Shown here one piece after another: positions 57,747-64,000 of a DNA stretch of 64,000 nucleotides. The notes below the pieces were generated by a model. That model did no database searches, was not told the DNA's origin, and worked only from the letters and a program-made list of their open reading frames with translations. The stretch covers positions 8,628,001-8,692,000 of the forward strand of contig NC_059551.1 of the NCBI RefSeq assembly GCF_905220415.1, in the 5' to 3' direction. The translations under genes and the position numbers were made by a program. This stretch comes from Colias croceus. Its lineage: Eukaryota; Arthropoda; Insecta; Lepidoptera; Pieridae. Every line of letters begins with the position of its first letter. Positions within the stretch are counted from its first letter, which is position 1.

Positions 57747-57776
57747 ATGGGCGGCGATGTCTGCCCCCTCCGATAG
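57747..57776 (+). CDS. Upstream ORF overlapping the TAB2 start (9 codons)
   Basis: ATG at 57,747 has a strong context (A at -3, G at +4). It opens a nine-codon frame MGGDVCPLR that ends at TAG 57,774-57,776, overlapping the main ATG at 57,757 in another phase. The main ATG has a weaker context (G at -3, T at +4). Scanning ribosomes would often start here first, so it could lower TAB2 output. Confidence 0.55.
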   Translation: MGGDVCPLR

Positions 57777-60718
57777 CGCTGCGAGCCCTTCACCATGTGC
57801 ATGCACCAATATATCGCTCATGCAATTGTTTCATGAGCTAAAACAGAAATTTCCTGGTGTCCCCGATCATGTTGTATCAAACACCATTGAATTGTATTGC
57901 CATGATAAAAAAGCTTGTGAGACACATCTCCACCGAGAAGTCAAAACCTCCTTAACACACGCTTATCATGCGTCGTCACTGGCAGCTGCACGGCAGCTCA
58001 ATGAACTTAAGATCAACCCGCCACTGAAGTGTCGCAATCAACCTATTGTAAGGCATGAAGCTGTAAAATCAACAAATGTTAAATCTATTACTTGCCAAGC
58101 TCCTCAAAAAGCTTTAATAAGCACAAATACTGAGGCAGATATTCCAAAAGTGAACACTGATGCCAATCAAAATGTTGTTGATTTAAAAACAAATGAACCT
58201 GCATGCTCGCCAATCACAATTGTGAATCTTGATAATTGTTTCGTAAAGTACAATGCAGAGTCACCCAGTGATTTGGAATTGACAAATGAAAACAGAAAGG
58301 TTGATAATGAAAATCATAATAATCAACCTGAAGAATTGAAGGAACAGATAAAAGAAGCTGAGCAACCAGAAAGTACGAATTATAAAATATTAAAGAGCAA
58401 CAAAATTAAATGTAATTTGCATGAAAGGTTGGAAAGTGCTAAAGAAAAGAAAACTATTAAGAAAAATAAAGAGGAGCCTAAAGAACAGCAACCTCCAGTA
58501 GAAAGCCAAAAGCCACAGAGACCAAATACGTTGAATTTTATAAAACCCAATCCAGATATTGCATTTAGCGAGAACAATAAACATCCTGAGGCTGAATCGT
58601 GTCGTACTGTATCACCGGCTCCATCTTTAACAAAATCAGAGGGCAAAGATCATAAAAATAGCCCTTATAGAGCAGACAGAGGGTATCCCCTGAATTTGTC
58701 TGTAAATGTCAATTGTCATATGGACTTGAGTCGTGCATATGCTGATCCATGGTTGGAAGACTACGAAAGCCCTAGAGCTATCACATCAGTAAATTTGACG
58801 GTTTGCACACCAACGTCCAATATGGCAAGTCCTGTGCGAGAGAATAGAGATGATGACGGAGGTTTTGAGGGGCATGTGACAGTGACAGTCAGCCCGAGCA
58901 CGCCGAGGCCTGCAGCAAGGCGTAGAGCGCCGCCTCCACCGCCTACATCGAGAATTGATTCGCCAAGACCTACCAGAGTGGCTCCTGATCCACCAGGAAT
59001 GGGTAAGTATTTCTAATACTGTTTTTTTGTCCATATTTCTTAAAATTATCCTATATTGAATAGCACAACAAATAACTAAACTAAAATCTCTCCTAAATTA
59101 ATAAAAAAAAATGTCCTATTAAGGCTAGAAAAATATTCTTAATCTGTTTGTTTTGTTAAGTAAACAATGATATTGATGTTTACATTGTACACAGCTAACC
59201 TTCATAAAACTTTTTCCGTTAATTAAATATCACTGTGGAATTCAACTATGGTGCTAAATGAATATGATGATTCTTAACAGAGCGATAAAACTATTTTATT
59301 ATTAAACAATTTCAGACCGTCTATTAATTGAACGTCAAAAGGAGCGTCTCTCCCGTTTAGCGGCGGCGCTAGTGCAAGAGAAAGGTCGATTGGCACAATT
59401 GAATCGTGAGACACAAATCCTGGCCGCTCCCACGCCTACGCCCTCTGCAGCTCAGAGATTGAAAGACCATGTGGAACGGCTGAGAGACGAATGTGATATA
59501 CTTGCCAAGCGACTCGAAATGGGTGCTAGGGGTAAGTAATTTATGTAGGTAAAATGTTTGCATAAAAAAGATTGACAATGAAACATACAACAGCTATGTG
59601 ACGGCTATTTTGTAATTCTGATAAATATTGATAAAAGCAGCATTGCCTAATTCAATAGTGATGAAACTTAACATTCACATATGTGAATTTTTAAACAATG
59701 TTTTATAATTAATATTCAGGTATTTTTGTGTTTAAACCAATTTAAATTCTAGAGGCACTAGAGGAAAATATGAATGTATTTAAAAGCAGTATTAATCTTT
59801 TTTTGGTATTATAATGTATAATCCACATGTCCTTGGTTCAAAAGAAATGATGATGCCATTATTGTATAAGACAATTATAAGAAAATTGTATATTTCGCAA
59901 TTCTAACTTCGCTTATCAGTATAAGCTTAATGTGTTTTATCATTGCATGGTTGTTTGTTTTTAGATCTTGGTTGAACGGAAATATATCTTTGTACTATTT
60001 ATATTTTTATGCAAATGGACTAATATCATAAATTGAAAAGAATATACCAGCTGCTATTTACTCTAATTTTGTTTTTTTTAATGACTTAACTTACAAGGTT
60101 ATTTAAAAATGTCTGAACTATATTGAATTAAATTCAGCACACTGATAGTTCTAACAAAACTCATACAAGCTTTTATTACCTATTTTATAAAATTCTAATG
60201 CATTTCATAAAATAATATAAAATAAATTGAAATAGCCAGTATCAAAAGCGCGGCGCGTATTATCCGTCAGTGACTACTGCTATCTGTATCTGAATTACTT
60301 TTCACAAACACAACTTCTCATTATTCTTATCTACCCTTTGCATACCTAACGAACTTGGCCCATGCCCCATGCCCGTTCTACATGACATATTAATATCTCC
60401 CCAGCGCCCCGGATGATGCCCGTCCCCGAGATGGACGACGCGGGCAACTTCTACAGCAACATCTACACGGGCCAGCGGCCGCCCTCCTCGTGGCAGTGCC
60501 ACATGTGCACGTTTCGCAACCACCCGCTGCTGGACAAGTGCGAGGAGTGCGACATGCCGCGAATATTCGTAGGTACGTCCCCGGCCACCACGCACGACTC
60601 CGGCTTCGGCTCCTTCCGAGACAGGAACAGGCGCGGAGCCAACGCCATTGAACCAGAAGTCACCGACTCCCCCGCCATAACTAACATTGTGGGCGGCTGC
60701 CGGGCTGTTAACGTGTAA
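57757..60718 (+). CDS. Tab2: TAB2/TAB3-type TAK1-binding protein (3 exons, 591 aa)
   Basis: Adaptor that binds Lys63-linked ubiquitin and the kinase TAK1, acting in the insect IMD/JNK branch of immune and stress signalling. Exons: 57,757-59,002; 59,316-59,531; 60,405-60,718 (1,776 nt, GT/AG borders). Domains in order: an N-terminal CUE domain at residues ~20-64 (QLFHELKQKFPGVP), then a long low-complexity Glu/Lys/Pro-rich linker to ~415 with a proline-rich stretch near 390-405. Exon 2 encodes a charged coiled coil (416-487). An NZF finger at ~515-541 has Cys519, Cys522, Cys533 and Cys536 and the ubiquitin-contact Thr523-Phe524 (WQCHMCTF..HP...CEECDMPR). CUE plus coiled coil plus C-terminal NZF is specific to the TAB2/TAB3 family. 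A tail of ~48 residues follows the NZF, unlike the vertebrate proteins, which end there. An alternative end is possible (see 63,676). Confidence 0.93.
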
Positions 60719-61412
60719 AGTGTCAGTGCTCAGTGAGGCTAGTGCAAAACTAATGCATGACAGACCTGGAATGATTTACCGAGTGATGTGATGTTCCTTT
60801 AGATGCATGTGTGTTCATTAACCTTCTACCTTCCAATTAGTTACCGTTAATTGTAAGAACTGTTAAGTGTTGCAATATTAATGCTAATTGGAAATGCCAT
60901 TAGGTTTGTTTTTTACTTAATCTCGTTGAGGATAGACGTAAGTATATTTATTATATTATAATGTTAATATACATCACATTCTTTCTGGTCATGTAGGTCA
61001 GTTTCGGATCTCATAAGAAGACTACTAAGCACCTTGCCAAAAATAATGGAAATTATTTAAACATTTGAATTGGTAGTTCGAGTTTGCTCAAATTTTGACT
61101 TTTGCTCAGTGCACATTTTTATATAGCAGCAAAAAAAACAATGTTACTACATTATTACACAGATAGTGTTAAATATAAACACCACACTAACATGAGTTTT
61201 TTATACTTATTGTAATTTGTACTTAAAAATGGTGAGCATGGAAATATTTTGGCTAATATGAGGCGGTAAATTTGAACTTTCAAAGAGAGAAGAGTTTAGT
61301 GTTGAATTCAGTAATTTGAAGAAAATAAAATTAGTGCATAATAAATTTTTAAATTATTCAAAATTATGGATTATGAATGAAATTAGTAGTTAATTATAAT
61401 TATTATTATGTA
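60719..61412 (+). other. Probable TAB2 3' untranslated region
   Basis: It follows the stop codon and contains an AATAAA at about 61,324-61,329 that could end the transcript. No other gene is visible. Confidence 0.45.
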
Positions 61413-61890
61413 CTAGCTTCCGCCCGCGACTCCGTCCGCGCGGATGTCGGTCTTCGCGTGGATGGTTTATTTCTCCATTTTGAGTAGGTACTGACAATAA
61501 AATCTTATAAATATCTATTGGACCCAATTCCCAAATACGGCTAGGCCTATAATAATACGCAACGTGTGTTCGCGATTCTACGGGACAACGTCTATGGATA
61601 AAACTGAAAAATTAAGATTAATTTTTTTCTACGTATTTTTCCAGGATAAAAAGTATCCTATTTTACGCCCAGGATAATAAGGTATAATTATACCAAGTTT
61701 CATCGAAATCGAACCGCTAGTTTTCACGTGATGCCTTCACATACAGACAGACAGACAGACAGACAGACAAAAATTTTTTTAATCACATATTTGGGTTTGG
61801 TTTCGATCCAGTAACACCCCCTGCTATTTATTTTTTCAATATTTTCAATGTACAGAATTGACCCTTCTACAGATTTATTATATGTATAGA
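61413..61890 (-). mobile_element. Intact family-B Helitron, 478 bp
   Basis: Runs from A|CTAG (61,413-61,416) to GTATAGA|T (61,890), the reverse complement of TC...CTAG. It is the only uninterrupted family-B copy here and serves as the empty-site reference for two insertions: the hAT at 14,264 and the TA-flanked element at 20,595. Confidence 0.85.
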
Positions 61891-62149
61891 TATTAGATTA
61901 ACTATTGATGTGCCTTGTTAAAGGATTTATTTTAGATTATAAGGCAGGACATAAACAGGGGATTTTTAATTATGAGGTAATTGATGGATATCACAAAATA
62001 TATCACAGTATTAACGAAAGTAATATCACTGTGATTCATATTTAAATAATAAAATGCGAATTTTAATACACCACCATATTTCATACAATGGAAGCAAATA
62101 ATCAAGAATGAATAGAGCAAGAGAACTGACTTGGTATCAAATAATTTAT
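61891..62149. other. Gene-free AT-rich sequence
   Basis: Nothing supportable; it lies between a Helitron and a MITE. Confidence 0.6.
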
Positions 62150-62335
62150 TGAAGTAAAACTTCTTTATCGGGGTTGGAAAAAAATGTACTGTACATTTTT
62201 TCGTAACGCGTGACATTTTTCCGTTACGCGCCATCTTTTTCTTATCCCTACCACGCGTGATTCGACGTACTTCTGTAAAGTTGCATATAGTAAATTATGT
62301 TTTGAAAAATAATGTCATAAAGAAGTTTCACTTCA
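62150..62335. mobile_element. 186-bp MITE, intact copy
   Basis: Ends TGAAGTAAAACTTCTTTAT and the complement of TGAAGTGAAACTTCTTTAT, a 19-bp inverted repeat with one mismatch. The interior has CGTAACG/CGTTACG blocks. The same sequence in inverse orientation flanks the pogo-like insertion at 38,713. Target duplication not resolved. Confidence 0.88.
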
Positions 62336-63675
62336 TACGTGTGTACACTAGTAGACGCACACATTTTTTTTTATAACAAATGTAACTTGTAAATTTCCCT
62401 TGACTCTTATACTCAACAACATAAATCGACATACCTACTTATTTTTTACTTTGTAAAAAAAAACTGGATCAAAATCCGTTGTGTAGTATTTAAAGATTTA
62501 AGCATACATACAGACATTAGGAGTTAGGACAGATGCGGGAAGCGCCTTTACTTTATACTATGAAGTGATACTAAGTATGTATATTTAGTAAGACGCAATT
62601 GAGATTAGAATTATACAGGCAAGTGTTTGGATACACAACATTTTGACATAATAACTAGTATGATATTTTAAAATCTTATACAATTGAATGAACTATCCTC
62701 TGTCTTTCATGTAGAACTAGTTACGAGATGATAACAATAACAAGACCGGTATTCAGAAATCAGACCTAAAATTAATGGATTTTTATAACACAAATCATAA
62801 TTTTCAGTTTTCTTGCTCTTATTCTGATTGCCCAATATTCAAAGAGGCAACTAACTGCTACTATTTTTAAGCTTTTATATATACATTTTTTTGCAGACTT
62901 TTGAAATATTTTTTTAATATCGTTACTTAGAAAGATTAAGGCTTAAATTGAATATTTTAATTTAAAATTGCATAATAATTTTGTTTGTATTTATTATTAT
63001 TTCTAAAACTGATGATTTTCGTAAGATCTCTTTTAATTTGGTGCAAATATTTGGCATGGGACATTTCATACAAAATGAATAAATATTAAACAATTAATTG
63101 TAGGCTAAATATGTTTTTGCAACTTCATTTATATTGTTAGGTTATATATTAATGTTATGTTTCTTGAAATTCTGACTTGTAGATACTAATTTAGTTATTA
63201 CTGAAATGAAATTATTGTGATCGATAAATGTTTTATGTATATTAGTTAATAAATTGTTATTCAGTAAAAATAATGAATATTTTATTCCTATTGGGGAACG
63301 AAACTTTTAATTTAGTAAGTACCTAACTAAATTATAGTTCAAAAAAATGACAACAAAAAATATAAGATCTAAGTAGTAATAACTAATAAGTAACATTTAC
63401 ATTTCATTTAAAAGAAAGTTAAGAGCCTGTTACCACTTCCTACAGTATATTTTCCGTAAATACCTATGAATGTATATATTTAATGCAATGTGTGTGGTGT
63501 GATTTTTTCTAATATAAAAAAGCATATTGAAGCAACACCAACATACAAGGTAAGTCACTAATTATGTTGTCTATGGAATGCTGTCGTGAGTGTTTATTCT
63601 ATCGATACCTAGTATTGTCTTTGAAAACTGAAAAGCAATTTGCAAATGTTCTAACTGTGTTTTGTTTCTGTACAG
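62336..63675. other. Gene-free AT-rich sequence, possibly a TAB2 intron
   Basis: No gene is seen. If the exons at 63,676 belong to TAB2, this stretch is intronic. Confidence 0.45.
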
Positions 63676-63876
63676 TTCGTGCTCCGGATGGAATTACTGT
63701 TCGCTTAATGCCCGGTCGTCGGAGTAAGTATATCAACATTATAAGTTAGAAATAATCCGTTACTAAAACGCAATATGGCTCTACACTCAGTGCCTATAGA
63801 TTATAGAGTTTAATTGGCAACAGCTACAATCCAAAATTTTTCGTTTTCAGAGATTGTGCGGTCGTGGGTTTTATGA
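63676..63876 (+). other. Two candidate alternative terminal exons of TAB2
   Basis: A 48-nt block (63,676-63,723) is bounded by TTTGTTTCTGTACAG and GTAAGTA. A second block starts after TTTTCAG at 63,851 and reaches a TGA at 63,874-63,876. Exon 3 of TAB2 has an internal donor (GTAG|GTACGT, ending 60,572) just after the NZF. Joining these keeps frame and adds VRAPDGITVRLMPGRR plus KIVRSWVL, giving a 567-residue protein. An ATTAAA lies at ~63,963. Alternatively the block belongs to a different gene that continues beyond the window. Confidence 0.5.
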
Positions 63877-64000
63877 AACGAAGTAATGTCTACGAATTAT
63901 AAGTTCTCTAATCTATCTTAAGTGCAGTAGTCGAAAACAATCTGTGATATTCGCATTTGGTCATTAAAGTCTGATTTTACGTTGATATTTTGAGTCACAT

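Noticed and set aside
60302..60687. Frames on the - strand across TAB2 exon 3
   Set aside because: They are antisense shadows of the GC-rich NZF exon.
61932..62234. 100-codon frame on the - strand
   Set aside because: Its start lies in the 186-bp MITE and the rest runs through AT-rich DNA; no recognisable domain.

Overview
The window is AT-rich nuclear DNA of an insect, almost certainly a butterfly or moth. The reasons are the many short Helitron-type repeats (5' TC, 3' hairpin, CTAG, inserted between A and T) with GCGGGCGAAGCCGC-like ends, one tRNA-derived SINE of the Metulj type ending in a GAT repeat, and short intron-rich genes of insect type. Order, family and repeat names come from pattern recognition; no search was run.

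Positions 1 to about 41,100 hold no gene I can support. This stretch is a graveyard of mobile DNA: Helitrons (best: 10,095; 11,386; 13,829; 15,254-18,260; 20,285; 33,810), hAT-type elements with 8-bp target duplications (11,079; 14,264; 34,206), TA-flanked DNA elements (20,595; 38,713), MITEs, LINE remnants (21.0-21.9 kb and 32.9-33.5 kb), a SINE with an 11-bp target duplication (26,516), and several palindromes. Two insertions can be proved inside the window because an uninterrupted copy of the host repeat lies elsewhere: the hAT at 14,264 (empty copy at 61,413) and the pogo-like element at 38,713 (empty copy at 62,150).

Positions 41,171-60,718 hold four protein-coding genes. Two tandem seven-exon genes on the + strand (41,171-45,117 and 45,766-55,721) encode glyoxylate/hydroxypyruvate reductase paralogues with the same intron phases and complete Arg-Glu-His catalytic triads. 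The second can start at an upstream ATG that adds 27 residues resembling a secretory signal peptide, and its 6.25-kb first intron is mostly transposon. A convergent gene on the - strand (56,247-56,808) encodes LAMTOR3/MP1, a Ragulator and MAPK scaffold subunit. Head to head with it, a + strand gene (57,757-60,718) encodes a TAB2/TAB3-type TAK1-binding protein with an N-terminal CUE domain, a coiled coil and a C-terminal NZF zinc finger. Two phase-compatible exons at 63,676-63,876 may give it an alternative C-terminus.

The genes do not form one pathway: the reductases act in glyoxylate/hydroxypyruvate metabolism, LAMTOR3 in lysosomal mTORC1/ERK signalling, and TAB2 in TAK1/IMD-JNK signalling. 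The most unusual structures are the 3.0-kb composite Helitron with five copies of its own 3' hairpin, one carrying compensatory changes, and a set of TA-flanked elements whose non-coding DNA is studded with copies of an element-specific terminal motif.
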